64,000 nt of DNA from Branchiostoma floridae (lineage: Eukaryota > Chordata > Leptocardii > Amphioxiformes > Branchiostomatidae): NCBI RefSeq assembly GCF_000003815.2, contig NC_049979.1, forward strand, positions 7,096,729-7,160,728. Direction: 5' to 3'. The notes beneath the pieces were generated by a model. The model saw only the letters and a program-made list of their open reading frames with translations, made no database searches and was not told where the DNA came from. How positions within the stretch are numbered: the first letter of the stretch is position 1; every line of letters starts with the position of its first letter. The translations under genes and the position numbers were made by a program. Positions 1 through 13,440 of this stretch are shown piece by piece.

Positions 1-18
1 TTCCAAACATGGACTTAC

Positions 19-2607
19 GGACACCCTTGTGTGCATCTGAGCTGGTAAACTCTGGAGTCCCGTCGTGTGCCTTCCGTGGATCCTCCTTATAATCCCTGTG
101 ACCACTGTCGGGCAGGTAGCGATATGCAAGTCCATAGTCAACCAGGTAAACCTGCAGGTTTTATCAAGGTTTTAGCTCCAGCATACATGTACGGTCAAAC
201 CTGTCTATAGCGGCCACTCAAGGGACTGGAGAAATATGGCCGCTATAGACAGGTGGCCACTATTTAATAATAGAGAAAATGTTGATCAATTGACCATGAG
301 CAAGCTACACATGATTTCAGTTCCCACTAATCTTTCTCACCAAGTAACATTGTCTCGATCTGTAAATTCACCGACAAAGACTTGCACTTTATTGCTCAAG
401 GCATGCATACCTTCTGCTACCGCCAAAATGACCCTGTAAGGAACTCCAAATCCTCCCAAACAAATCCAAGGGACCGACCAAAAGTGGCCACTATGGCCAT
501 GTGGCTGCCATGCAAAGGTGGCAGCTAATACAGGTTTGACTGTATATGTGTTTTTTCCTGCACTAAGGTGGTACAGGTGTAACCGTGTATGGAAATGTTT
601 TATGTGAGAAAACAAGACTCATTTCTATTGGAAGCTTCCTAGTCATAACATTGTATTTTTTTGTATGATATTGAGCGAATATCTGTTGGATGAATTAATA
701 AATTGGATGAGTTTTGCATAACAATACTCTTTGGAGATACAAACATGTGAATAAGATGTTCCTTCTCACCTGATCTTGTGTATCTTTGGTAAATCCCAAT
801 AAGAGGTTTGACCCCTTAATGTCAGCATGAACAAACTGGTGCTCATGCAAGTATTCCAGGGTGTGCAACTGTAAGTTATGAAAAGATAATTAGTTGTCAC
901 TTAGAAAAGAAGAACACATGGGATGGACAAAGTCTTGCCAGATTCAAAGTTCAATCTAAGGTTGGACACGTTTATGTGTATACACATATCACAATTTACA
1001 TAGGAAACATCTAATTGATGTGTTTTCAATTCAAACTAGTTTGATTTTAAAGGTTCAGCTATATTCCTCATATCCATTTTTAAGAAAAAAAAAGAACCTC
1101 TTGTGGGTAATTTTTGTATGTCATATTTGACCAAATTTTTTATCAATTGACCATACAGTGTCTAAGGTTTTAAAACCTTCCAGACAGGTAATACTTCCTC
1201 AAACAAAATGTTGTTTGCAATGACTCCCTTAAGTGTCTACTGAGGCATAATACAAAAATCTACTTACAACTTAGTAAACGTACAAGGCTTAGCACAATCA
1301 CAATTTGATATTTGAAATGTTGTTGGCAATGTGTAGAAAGAAGTAAAACAAAAATTTACACAAACAAAATTTGCTGTTTTACCAGTCTTATGGCTAACAT
1401 GGCCACATCTCTCCTGGTGAAAACTTTCCCTGCTGACTCAAACATCTTGTGCAGGTTCTCCCCAAACCTCTCCATCACCATGAACCTCAGCCGCATCTTC
1501 CCTTCATGGGAGCCTGATCCGATGTACCTCGGCACTCCGAGGTGTTTCATCTTCTTAGCTTTCATCCAGTCTCGGACTAAAACAGCACAAACAAATACAA
1601 GAATAGATTTTAAAACATAAGCAGCTCCAATACATCATTTTACTGATTCAAGTGGTAAGAACGACAATAACAATTTACAAAAAACACTACCAAAATTATC
1701 ATAATATCCTCTATGAATGTGCAAATATTTCTCCTCTATGTTTCCATATAAAGTCCATCACGTCTCACATACTTACTCATGTCTTGCTTTGCTGTCCTCA
1801 GGTAGAAGTTTATTTCTGAGAACAGGGGCCCATTGTCATGTGGTTCCTGTAGAAATATTCATTACATACTGGTACAAATTACTGGTATTAGATCTGAAGC
1901 ACGGAATAATGAAACTAACTGTATCAGTAATGGTCTAAGGCTCTACATTCAGTGCAGAGGAACTTCAATGTAGTAATCTGGTTCATGGCACATAACTTAT
2001 TACCATAGAAAAATAGATGTAATGTTTCACTGACAATTCCAACAGTGGTTTACTTCCTCTTTACTCATGTTGCCTATACTTCTCTTTGCAAGGCTTTAAA
2101 ATACACAAAGGAAGGTGTTACTCTAAATCTACATTCCCTCAATGCCATGCTTATATTCAGGAATAGGGATGTACATTTGATAAGAACTTACAATTTTGAT
2201 GACATACTCTGCATTTGGCCCAACTGTGCCAGGCCCATTTGGAGACGCTGCAACGAAATCGTTTGCACAGTCATTTTTTTATGTAGTTACAATTTTATCT
2301 ACTGTAATACTATTACTTTACATAATAACAAGATTTAACAAGTATATCTATGGACACTGCACCAACACATGAATCCTTATCTAGCTTTGACATCTATCTA
2401 AATCCCTGTCAAAACTCAGTAAACAGGATAAGACTTAATAAGAGCCACACCTGCATACAGTAGTCCGAATCCTCCCTGTCCGACAGCCCCTCCTACTTTC
2501 CACTGCCTCTTCATGCTGTCAGTCAGCACCTCTCCAGGCTTTAGCGGGTCCGGGAGTTTGTGCTTAGGGGGAGCTCTCTTCTTAACTTGCTTCTTTACAG
2601 GTGGCAT
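19..2607 (-). CDS. VRK1: VRK1-type serine/threonine kinase, 5' part (C-terminus outside window)
   Basis: Six coding exons read on the minus strand: 2607-2451, 2247-2192, 1846-1777, 1576-1383, 868-770 and 151-19. All have GT-AG ends and their phases join without a frameshift. The start has a basic [16 protein letters not shown] tail, followed by the glycine loop [25 protein letters not shown], the hinge-side RFMVMERFG, the catalytic loop [10 protein letters not shown] and the VRK-type DYG (in place of DFG) in [12 protein letters not shown], ending in [11 protein letters not shown]. These match vertebrate VRK1 block by block. VRK1 is a nuclear kinase that phosphorylates BAF (BANF1), histone H3 and p53. 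A BANF1 pair lies 14 kb away. The C-terminal lobe and tail lie left of position 1. VRK2 is the alternative paralogue name; the basic N-terminus and overall match favour VRK1. Confidence 0.93.
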
Positions 2608-3409
2608 TTTTATGTTCCTCAGTCCAGACCTGTTTTAGGGGGAATTTGAGGAAAACAGAATTTTGAGAACAAAGTACAAGTGCAGATGTACATTTAAAAC
2701 AAAACCAATGAGGTTTAATGGCAAAAAACAGCTCAAGATGTTTGCACCACTACAATGGCATTTATTGTAACAGTTGTTGTTGTAGACCTCTATTAAACTG
2801 CTTCAGTCTGTCGGTATATGGTCACATGTACTTTCCCTCTCTTCCTTCTCTCTTTGTACTTCCTCCTATATTATGGCATATGCACCTACTGTCTACAGAT
2901 TATAATAATGATATAGATTTTTACTGAAAAAGGAAACATCAATAGCATTAAATTACAAATTAAATACTAGTAGCCCATTTGCTGGCAATTAGGTAAAACG
3001 TGGCCCCACCTACACTGTACTAAACCACTGTTTCTTTCACAATTTCATTCATTCATTCATGACTCATTCAGGTAAATTCATTCATTCATTCATCATGATC
3101 CATTCATAATAATCATGATTCATTCATAATTTTTCACCAGCAACTGCAGGTCCAGAAGGTTTGTCAGGAGCTTGGAGCAAGAGCAAGTTAATTTGTGACC
3201 AAACATAATATTATGACAGTAACGACAATTCGGTTATGACCTTTATACATTACGAGAATGGCATCCTTCCCAGCCTCTAAAACCGGAAGTTGGCAGGAAA
3301 GAACAAACTGTCAACTGCAACTGCAACTGAACTTGAAAAACTTGTTCAGAGCCATAAACGTTCAGTAAACATCTTGGAGCACCCAGTATAAGCGTGAAGT
3401 CCATAATAA

Positions 3410-3776
3410 CTATACCTTAGTGAGACCCAGTCTGCTGTCAAGCCGTCCAAATGTCCCACAGGTAACAATGTCGCAACAGAAACTAGAAACTCTTTACTGT
3501 TCGTACACAGAACCTAATCAAAATGGCCGCCCAAAGAAACGTCTGCGCCAATTTTGCATTGTGCATTTCTATTGGCTATCGCGGAAATCTCATCCAATGA
3601 GATGATAGTTTGCAGGCTTTCTCGGAAAGGCTAAGATCACGCGAATTCTCGCGTGAAGACCCTCATGTGATCTCGGAAACAAGACGACATCAGAAAATGG
3701 CCCCTAAAAACTTTAGTGCAAAGATGTAGTAATTTCTCTGGACATCTTCTTCCTTAAGACATGATTCTGACGGTAC
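3410..3776. promoter_or_regulatory. Bidirectional promoter, VRK1 (minus) / PPP1R37 (plus)
   Basis: The two genes are head-to-head. A likely non-coding first exon of VRK1 ends with a minus-strand donor near 3417 (CTAAG followed by GTATAG), and the PPP1R37 start codon is at 3777. The interval is richer in CpG than its surroundings and has a near-palindromic CACGCGAATTCTCGCGTG around 3638-3655. CGCG-containing motifs are common in bidirectional promoters. Exact start sites cannot be read from sequence. Confidence 0.55.
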
Positions 3777-6700
3777 ATGGTCCCAGAAGGAGAGAGATTT
3801 GAAGGGAGTGAGATGTCTGGGCCGGTGACCATGGAGTCGTCGGGGCAGCCTGAGGTGGAGAGCCGACCCGCGAGCTTCCTGAAAACAAAGCTGCCAGGAA
3901 GACGTGTCAACTTCCCAGCTGACGATGCACTTGTTGCAGGCTCGGCGGAGCCACCAGACCCCTGGTCACTGGGTTCGTGTCTTTAGATTGTTTAGATGTT
4001 CGTGTTATTCCCGGAATTCTAGCTAATACTACTGACGGGTTTGGTCAGGAGAACACGATGTGATGTGACTTGATGTCATAGCTTTACACCTGTGCTGTGC
4101 ACACCTGTGCACCTGCGCATACATGTGATTCGTGTGATGTTGATCACGAAGATACTATGAATTTTTTAAAAAAATCTACAAATGTAGTTACATACTGTTT
4201 GAATGGAAGCGTTCATGTCGAGGGACAATAAAGGAGACCTTTATCACACTTTATCTCACTGTTCTTACAAATATCATATAGTCCATTTTCAAACTTTGAA
4301 TGAGATCGAAGCAAGGATTGCAGTAACTTCAAGTAAGGTTATTCTGTTGTGAGAATGTTCATCAGCTTCAGCTTCACTGGTGGATTGTGCTCACTGCCGG
4401 TTGAACACTTCTAGTAATGCCAGAAGCTGTGAATGCTTGGGGATACTGTATTCGGTCAGCAGCATCTGGTGAGGTTATTCACCCCAAGTCTGGTTGTTTT
4501 ATCATCATAACAATGTTTGTCACACTTTTCAATGGATGAAGACCTGAGTTACTTCAGTCAATCAATATATTGTAAGCAAAATTTCCCCAACCATTCACCT
4601 CTCGCACACTCCACAGTCTTCATAATTCATCACTTACAGTGCAATTTTTGAAAATGAGTCACTGTCATCTGATCAGTATTGATTGAACATATAATGAACA
4701 TCAGCAGCTAGAGCTACGTTGTAGTCTGTTTAGGGAACTGGTCATTCAATAAAGACTATGTCATTTGTTTATGCTCCCACCAGCTGCAACCTGCACCACA
4801 GAAGAGCTGTTGTCGGCCTACAGGGACCACTGTCAGAAACTGGGTATACGGCCTCTCCCACGGGTGCTGCAGCAGCTGGAGGTCAGCAGTCAGCACATCC
4901 TCATCAACTCTTAATGTCTGACAAAAATATTCCGTTGTGCTTTGAGAGCAGTTTGTAAGATATTAAATAGCTTTGGTATGTATATGTACAGATCTGTTTG
5001 CACAACAAGAAAATACTACAGGTACCCAGAAAATATTGATTCTTTTTTTTTTTACAACGTAGCTGAGTTGATACATTTATGCCAAATAGTGTAAAGAACT
5101 GCATATTAAAGTTATGAATGAAAGCTATGGATTGGCAGGATTGTACCTTGTTGACATGATACTGAATGTTTCCAGATTTGTGTCTTATTTGAATTGAGAT
5201 TTTTTATTTTCTTCTGCATGCAGGCAATAACCGACTTCACCAAACGAGTGGAGTGCTTGAATCTCAAAGGTAATATAGGAGTGAATTCATATTACTATTT
5301 AACGGATCATTTTCCATACCATACTAAATTCTGTGGCCAAAACCTGCCTCGCAGACCAAGTGAAGATTGAAAATTATATAAGATAATTGTCTCCGATGTA
5401 CATGTAAGTAAGAAGCAGATACAGGAAGAAACAATATCCTGACTCCCAGGATTCGCGATCCCATCAAAACTCAAACCCAGCACGCAACAGATTATGCCAA
5501 AAGGCTTGAAGCCATTTAGCATGGTTGGTTGGCGGTGCTTGAACCCACTGTTACATTGACTTCCACTCAAAAAATCTCCCAATCTATTAGCAAAGGGCTG
5601 CCCTGTATACAATACTGTTACTGATATTTCAAAGAAATGTATTGTACTGTATATCTAAACTAATTTCATATGGGCCACTAAAGTCGTTAGAACCATGGCA
5701 ACAGTGTAACCAGTGAAAGTTGCCAGTGAAAGGTTACGTGTATAGAATAAGAATTGTCTACGGTGCCAATATCGTGCAAATAAATGTGGAATAAATGTTA
5801 TTTCTCAAAGCAAACAAATGATTTCACATCTTGGTAGAAGAAAGAACCCAATTGACAAAGACAAATTTGCAGTTGCCATAGCCAATTACAAAAATTAGTC
5901 CTAAAGTTTATCACATATTGATGACTAATGTGTACTATGTATGCGGTACATGATCTTGCTACCAGATACATACAGCTTGTCACGTATCAGGGATGGTGAT
6001 CTTTATCCTCTAGTAAGCTGGATTATCTGGTACCACGATGAGATTTTGTGATACGGCTAATTTAGCTTGCCACAAAACTATCAATGAATATAGCCAGCAA
6101 CATCTGGTGATGATGTTTGCATTAGTCCTAGAAACCTTTCCACTGGAAAGGGCCTGTTCTTTTTCAGACAGATATAAAAGGCTTGAAAACATTCTATCTA
6201 TATAGTACTTGATTATTGAGTCAAGCAGTGAATCTAGGTCAAGTGTTGCAAACATATTGCAGAGCTGACATAGAATATAGAATAACCATTCACAAAATGT
6301 TGCATGATTTTGTTGGACATGCCTTCAACATTGTACACTGCCAGTTGATTCCCAATAAAAATTGAATTGAGCTACCGGTAGTTCACATTAGAGAATAGCA
6401 ATTGGGGCCCATACATATAATGGCTGTTCAGTAGGATAAGCTCCTCAATAGGAAAAGCTCTTCACTACAGTACGTGATTGCAGGAGTTAAGATGGCTAAT
6501 GAGTTACCGGTAGTTTACATTGGAGAATAGCAATTGGGGCTGTCTGTTTTCCCTTCATTCTCTAGACATGATATAAGTAGCCAAATCAAAAAGGGTCTAA
6601 TTTAATGATCTGTCTGTGTTTAATTACAGGTGAAAGATTAGATTCCAAAATAGCAGAAACACTTGAAGAAGTCCTGAGGAGAGTTCGATTTGTGAACATT

Positions 6701-8631
6701 GACCTGGAACAGACCAGCATGGATGCAGAGGTGGGTTCTAATCTGGAGATAACAAAAAATTGTGAAGACTGTTCAAGCTATAGATGTACCTAAGCATTGA
6801 TATAGTTTAGTCTTTGACAAACATGGTTCACTCCAACCTGATTGGGATGTGAATTCAATCATCCAAGATTGACTGCCTGTATCTTTGATTTGAAAAATTA
6901 GTTGGAGTACAGTTGCTCTCTGTTAACTTGCAAAATTAGTATTTTTACCCTTTTACCTGGCATTATCTTCCAGTGTGCGGTTGCATTGGCGGATATGATA
7001 GAGTATTATGAGTCAGCAGTCAAGTTGAACATTGCCTTTAACAAGCACATCAGTATCAGGGGCTGGCAGGCCATGGCCAGGGTGATCAGGAAGGTATGTT
7101 GCTGTTTAACCAGTAGAATAGGTGTCAGTATATATATGGCCTCCGTCGGTCAATATTGACCATGGTAAAATCCTAATTGAAATCAGCCCTACAGCATCGA
7201 CAGTCCTATGCAAGAATGACAGACTCTGCCACATAGGGCACATCTGTAAGCTGACTCAGAGTTCTTTCGCAGGATTGGCTTTCGCAGGATTCAGTACATT
7301 TTTTTTTCATGCATGGATTGGGAGAAATATAGAAAAAAAATGTGGTAAAATGGTCAACGTTAGTCAATTTTTCTCTCTAAACATTTGTCGTTTGTGTTTG
7401 CCCTCAAATCAGGCCTAGTACTAGTAGTAGTTCTCAGCTGAAATCACCACAACACAAATCTTCATGCTTCAATCACTCCCTATCCATTGTTTCATTATAC
7501 TGCTGCTGGGATCCCTGACGCAGGGATAGGCAGCAGTCAGCTAGTTCACATCGCATTTCCATGCTGCTCTGTCCAGTGGGTCGACCCCTGTCAGACTGCA
7601 CAAAGCAAAGTATAATGATAATGAAGCCTTCATCTCACTAGGCTGAGATTTTGAGCTGTGTCCACCACCATCTTTATTCTGACCTTCCTCTCTATGGTAC
7701 AGACACAGTGCCTTGAGTACCTGGATGCCAGGAGCACCCTTATCACCGAGCAGACCGCCCCTCACCTGAGCAGGGCCCTGCGGATGGGCAGCAGGATCCA
7801 AACATTACACCTGGAGTCCACCAACCTCAGCGGCAGGCCCATGTTCCTCCTCAGTAAGTATCATACCAGAGGCTGGTGTGTTACGCCAAAAGGGCGGTTA
7901 TACCGGCTATACAGATACAGATACGTACCAAGAAGATTTTATAAAATTGAAGCAAACGTAATACTAATAGTATACGACTCATTATAAGAAAAGCAATCAT
8001 GAAAATTTATTTTTAATATGTAAATCAAGTTTTGAGTCTAGATTTTGAAGAGTAAGTAGAACATTCATTTTGAGGACAATAAAAGTAGCAAAGTTTGATG
8101 GACTGTTGTATGCTGTTGAATGATAGCCTTGAAAACCAATAATGGACTGGGCCAGGTAACATTTCACACTCGCTATCCGGTTTAGTGTCCGTTGTTCCCC
8201 GTCTTATCTGATGCGTATACAATATGCTTTAAATGTAGTGTTTTAAAGTTGAAAGGCATTTTGGAAACCAATGGAACTGTACAAGCTTTGGTACAGATGT
8301 AAGTACTCTGGATAGAAGCCAGTGTGGCTGACCTTCAAATTTGGTCTTGTTCTGGGTCAGGACACACACCTGCAATCACTATTGTGTCAACAGCACCTGA
8401 TGTAAATACACAACAGTTGAACTTGAAATGTTAACATGCAGATAGGCCTGCTATTGACAGAGTTGTTTGTGTACAACATGTGCATCCTTTTAAGACACCA
8501 GGGTGGGGCCAAATTGACCTTGACTTTTATCTTCCCAAGACTTACCCACATAACATTAAGTATCATTATAATGTACCCAAAGGCTCTTAATAAGTTATGC
8601 TGACAACAATATCCAAAAACAAGCCAGAAAG

Positions 8632-8676
<45 letters not shown>

Positions 8677-11600
8677 AAAAAAAAAACTGAACCTCCATTT
8701 TTAATGGAAGTACAAATGTAATAGCTTCAACAAGTATAGACCTGAAATACATTGGGGACACAAGATGGAGAAGTCCTGAGTCTTTGGCCTTCTAGAAAGA
8801 AGACCACACTTGTATCTAGTGTCATATTTCTACCCATTTCTTGTATGATCTTCATTTTTGTGTGTGTGTGTCAGAAAGAATCTTGTGCTTTCTGCAAACT
8901 GCAAATATATTTTCTCATGAGGACTCCATCTGACTTGAGTACTGGTAGTTCTCAAAATGGATATACCGTATTTTTGCACAATAATCATTTGAAGTACCAT
9001 TATTTACCATTTGCCCTTTACTATGATACCCGGTAGTTGGACAATTGTATGTGATTTCTTGTCCATTCTTTGCTGTGCAGTGTCAGCCTTAAAAGTGAAT
9101 GTTGCAGTCAAAGAGTTGTTCCTGGCCGACAACCGGCTTGGAGTCCCGGATGCCCAGCAGATCGGCCAGATGCTGAAGTTGAACAACACTGTCCAACTTC
9201 TGGACCTGAGGAACAACCAGATCCAGGTGGGAAGCAGCAGCAGTATTTGCAAACATCATAGCACCAGCAGTAATTGTTTCCTAGCAAGCTGTCCATGATC
9301 TTAAAAGATCATGGACAGCTTGCTAGGAAAAGGTTTTATACTTCTAGGCTGTTAATGCTCATGAGCTATATTTTGCTTTTTGTGTATTAGTTTGATCCAA
9401 TACTCTGGGATATATGTTAAAAGTTTGGAAATTTTGTTAAGATTGGAGATCATTGGATTATGAGGCCTGTAATCACTATATTGGAATCAGAAGTTTAGCT
9501 TTATTTACAGCTTTTAATTCTTACCCGTAAATTTCTTTTTGTTGTGTCATAGTAACCATTGCTTATTCCCGAAGCTCTTCTTCTTCTCAACTTTAGCAAG
9601 TTTATTATTTAGGAAGTTTGCTGTTTCATGCCTATTCATGTTTCTTTGTGTTTGTGCCCTCTGCATGTTGTTTAGGACACTGGGCTTGTGCACATATGTG
9701 AAGGGCTGGGTGAACAGGAGAGGGGCATTGTCACCCTTGTTCTGTGGAGTAACCACATCACACAGATTGGAGCAGAGTACTTAAGGGAAACACTGGTACG
9801 TTCACCTGTGTGTGTTTAAGGAATGCCAGTAACTGTGTCAGTCATGTACTTAAGCACTTCCTCTGGAAATAAAGCTTTGTTCCTTGTATGAAAGTCAGTT
9901 GGGGAAATGATAACATTCGCATTTTGTATCACACTTGTATAACACTGGTTTTCAGCCTCCTTGTTTATACTAAGAGAGTAATGCATCAGATGTTTATCTG
10001 TGTAATAACTGCGCTGTTCGTTGCATGGGCTACCAAATCTTGACGCCTGACCCGTTTTGTTCTGTATTTATCTGTGTAATAACCACTGTTCGTTGCATGG
10101 ACTACCAAACGTTGTTGACACATGACTGGTCTTGTTCTGTACAGCCTGTCCTGAACTTCCTGGAGACGCTGAACATGGGACACAATCCCATCGGTAACGA
10201 GGGTGTGCTGAGCATGAAGGAGGGTCTCCTGATGAACCAATCACTTCTCAGGCTGGGGCTGGTGGACACCAAGATGACGTGCGAAGGTGAGCTGGTGTAG
10301 AGCAATCAACTTAGGGTCATAGGAAGGGTGGAAAATATGCTGTGACATGGTCTGACTATTTACAAGAATATACATACCGGTACTGTATTTTAATAGATTT
10401 CACCGCCTTTGCACATGCATTTCGATGTATTCCAGTACATAAGTTGGAGCAATTTGGTATTACCTGAAAATGATGATATTTTCCCTCTGCCTTCCGCCCC
10501 TCTAGGTGCTATTGCCTTAGCAGAGTTCCTGTCCATAAACCCGAGGATCGTGAGGCTGGACCTCCGTGAGAACGACATTAAGACGGCCGGCCTGATGGCC
10601 CTTCAGCTGGCTCACAAGGTCAACCACTCCCTCACCAGACTGGATCTGGACAAGGAACCAAAGAAGGAATCGGTCAGGAAACACATGTTTTTTTGTTTTT
10701 GTGAAGACATCTTTTAATGCTAGTTCACCTTTATCTGCAGGGTAATGTATACGGCTGTCCTTAAAAAGTGTGGTGTTTCTAAGGGAAGTCGACAGATGGT
10801 GGTTTTGAATTGACAAACAGAGGAGAAGATATTTGAAAGCACCATCCATGGACTTAATATCACTTAATACCCTATCTTTAAAAACAACCCTGTGGATAAA
10901 GGTGAATTAGCATGCCTTATTGGCCAAAACATTTAATTGCAGCTCATCACTTCAAGAGTTTTTGTCAACTTTTGCCTCATTGACAACTGACACTATTAGT
11001 CGTCACATTGTAACTGTTGAAAGAGACCTTGCAGAGATGGGTTGCACATGGGAGGGCGTGCAACGGCTAGCAGTGGACAGAGCAGCATGGCGAACAATGA
11101 CGGCCCGCCTCAGTGACCAGAACTGACATGCGGTGAAGATGATGATGATGATGATGAATTGTGATAGCAGTTAGGGCCTCTGGACTCATGGCTATAATTG
11201 TAAATGCTACATATTTGCCGAATAGAGGGTGTATGTATCAGTGTTTTGCCAGCCCTACGCATTGACTGACTATGACAACTAAAGAACTGAGAGATCCATG
11301 TGTCCTCAGATGAAAGACTATGCAGAGACCCAGAAGCAGCTGCTGTCAGCCATCCAGGGGTTCAGTAAAAGGAACAAGGAACGTGCCAGGGAGGACAGGA
11401 AGGCAGAGCAGCAGGAGGAGGTACAGGTTGTGCATTTGCCTGCCATCTCTCTTTAACTACTGTCACTTTCTGCACCTCCATCATAAAGTAAAATATGGGA
11501 TAGATGTAGATAAAAGGAATGTCTGTAGAAAGAATATAGGTTCTTTCTGACATTTTTGCAGGGTTTCATAAAGCAACATACATTGTTCATACACAGGCAA

Positions 11601-13440
11601 GAAGATGACAATACATGAACAAATATGATGTAGTCACTGTAATTGTAATGCCCACTCTCTCAGGTGGAGGTTGCACAGGAAGCCCAGGAGGAGGGGCCTG
11701 TGGTGGACCAAAGTGCCAACCAATCAGCTGAAAGCAGACATCATGAGATGTTGACCCTGGGAGAGGACATAAACTCTGATGTCGTGACAGAGAACAGTCA
11801 GGCTGGCACAGAGACAGTAGACCATGGGATGCAGGACAACAAACCTCAACAGAGAGTAGATACAGAAAGCGATGGTGAAACCAAAACTAACTCAAATACA
11901 GAAAATACTTCCAGCAATTTGCAACAGGGAGATTCTGTGAGTATTGCCACAAAGGAAGTAAGTACAGCATGGACTGACTCTAGTCCTGTGAGTATTCTCA
12001 GAGCCAAAACCCAAGTGCCTAATGACCATTTAGTCCCTTCTATTGATTCCGGTAACCTCTTACCAAGTTCTACGAACACACCTGGTGATACCTCGCCCAT
12101 GCGTACTTCCCCTGACGAAGTGGCTTTGCCGACCGGTGTAGAAGCAACCATTCCCAACAGGGTGGACAATGCAAACTGTGAGACACAGATCTCCAGCCAG
12201 GTCCCTGCATCAGGAGATGCCGTTAATAACAATTTCTCAGGAGTCTCCTTACCAAATGGGAGTCTGACAGACTTTGAAGCAGCGTTAATATCAGAACCCA
12301 GAAAGATCACAGAGACAAACCCACAGGACATTCCAGCAGATGGAGATGCAAACATCAACACTTCAGGTACTACGTATTTTGTATGTCAAACATAACTTGT
12401 TTTATTTGTTTATTTCGTACATAAAAAAACAATAATAATAAAGTGTAAAAAGTAAATAAAGGTAAAGAAACCTTGTACAGTGCCCTCCTCCACTAAACAT
12501 TAACTGGTCTATACTCAAATGTAGAAAATATAAGATAAATTAAAGAAAAGTAACGATTTGAAAATGTCTACAATAAATCCTTAATCTAAATGAGTACTAA
12601 GCATCAAAGCAAAAATTATAGAATGCTCTGATTAAGGCTAACTAGAAATCAGAAATGCAAATGAACTATGAGTCAGGACATGACTGCAGTGTGAAAGATA
12701 CTATTTTAGTTCTGTACTTTAGTTGTGTTTGCAGTTCTAAATGTACACTCATGTTTGTGACTGTGCAGAGTTGAGCAGTTCACCTGATGACTTTGAGAAG
12801 GAACTGGACCAAATTCTGGCCAACGTCACTGCTGGGAAAGGCCTTGACCCTCTTCCTGGTAAGGACTCTCTACTCATCAGCTTTCACACAATATATTCCC
12901 CTACATTTTGATTGTTTGATCACTGTTAAAATTTTTCTTACTTGCTTTTATGATGTAATAACCCTCACTTTATTGCATAACATGTAGATTTATTCACACA
13001 GACTTGGCAACAATTATTTTTGTCAAGTACACAATCACATTTGCCAAATATGATTGAGATATTACATGCTTTTCATTGACCTAGTTGAGTCACCAAAATT
13101 TTGTTAGCTGCAACAATATAGGAAAGTAAGGTATTTTATTCAATGACAAACTAAATCTATGTCATCATTCTGCCTTTTATGTGAGTTGGTTCCCTGTCTA
13201 AGATAGCGTAAAACCGGCACTCCTTTATTTTAGCCACAGCATGTGGACTTTTAATCAATTAGCCCTTGATTAATGTTCATGTTAATATATTTCTTTTTCT
13301 GTTTGTTTTACCTTGTTTCCCACTTATCAACCCAGTCTGACTGCAGGAAAGTATCTAAATATTCTCCTCTTCTGTTGACAGGAGATGGGGTAAACCTGGA
13401 GAGTCTGGATGATATCTTTGAAGAGGAACTCACGGCCTGA
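3777..13440 (+). CDS. PPP1R37: Protein phosphatase 1 regulatory subunit 37 (leucine-rich repeat)
   Basis: Fourteen exons join in frame to 749 codons plus stop: 3777-3972, 4784-4881, 5224-5269, 6630-6730, 6974-7093, 7703-7853, 9081-9226, 9676-9795, 10145-10286, 10506-10672, 11310-11420, 11664-12366, 12769-12858 and 13382-13440. The N-terminus carries the PP1-docking RVxF motif as GRRVNFPADDALVAG. A run of leucine-rich repeats follows, with near-identity to human PPP1R37 in blocks such as NMGHNPIGNEGV and RLDLREN. Exon 12 (703 bp) encodes a low-complexity acidic/Ser-Thr-rich linker, and the C-terminus is acidic (ESLDDIFEEEL). Human PPP1R37 is 691 aa and binds and inhibits PP1. The first ATG of the open frame was taken; in-frame ATGs at 3810 and 3831 are alternatives. 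Introns hold a LINE relic (10920-11158), a perfect hairpin (9277-9330) and a SINE-like repeat (7871). Confidence 0.93.
7871..7930 (+). repeat. Dispersed SINE-like repeat, 3' part, copy 1
   Basis: Shares a block (GTGTGTTACGCC, then GCGGTTATACCGGCTAT and a GATACA-repeat tail) with copies at about 47242-47297 and 58570-58690. The 3' GATACAGATACA tail and dispersal in introns fit a short retroposon. The family name is unknown to me. Confidence 0.6.
8634..8671. repeat. (AC)n microsatellite
   Basis: Pure AC dinucleotide run followed by an A-run, inside PPP1R37 intron 6. Confidence 0.95.
9277..9330. repeat. Perfect 26-bp inverted repeat with 2-nt loop
   Basis: The arm 9277-9302 (starting TTTCCTAGCAAGCTGTCC) is exactly complementary to 9305-9330, with only AA between. 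It lies in PPP1R37 intron 7, so the pre-mRNA would form an uninterrupted hairpin. No target duplication is seen. Confidence 0.95.
10920..11158 (+). mobile_element. Non-LTR retrotransposon (LINE) 3' relic
   Basis: The open frame 10920-11126 ends with residues such as TVERDLAEMGCTWEGVQ and DRAAWRTMTARL. This resembles the extreme C-terminus of many LINE reverse transcriptases (typical form: E-x-D-L-x-x-M-G-x-T-W, then D-R-x-x-W-R). After the stop comes a (GAT)n tail ending near 11155, as in LINEs with short-repeat 3' tails. The rest of the element is missing, so this is a 5'-truncated dead copy in PPP1R37 intron 10. Clade not determined. Confidence 0.72.

Noticed and set aside
5307-5612. 101-aa minus-strand frame as a gene
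   Set aside because: Lies within PPP1R37 intron 3, no splice or homology support; probably an old repeat.
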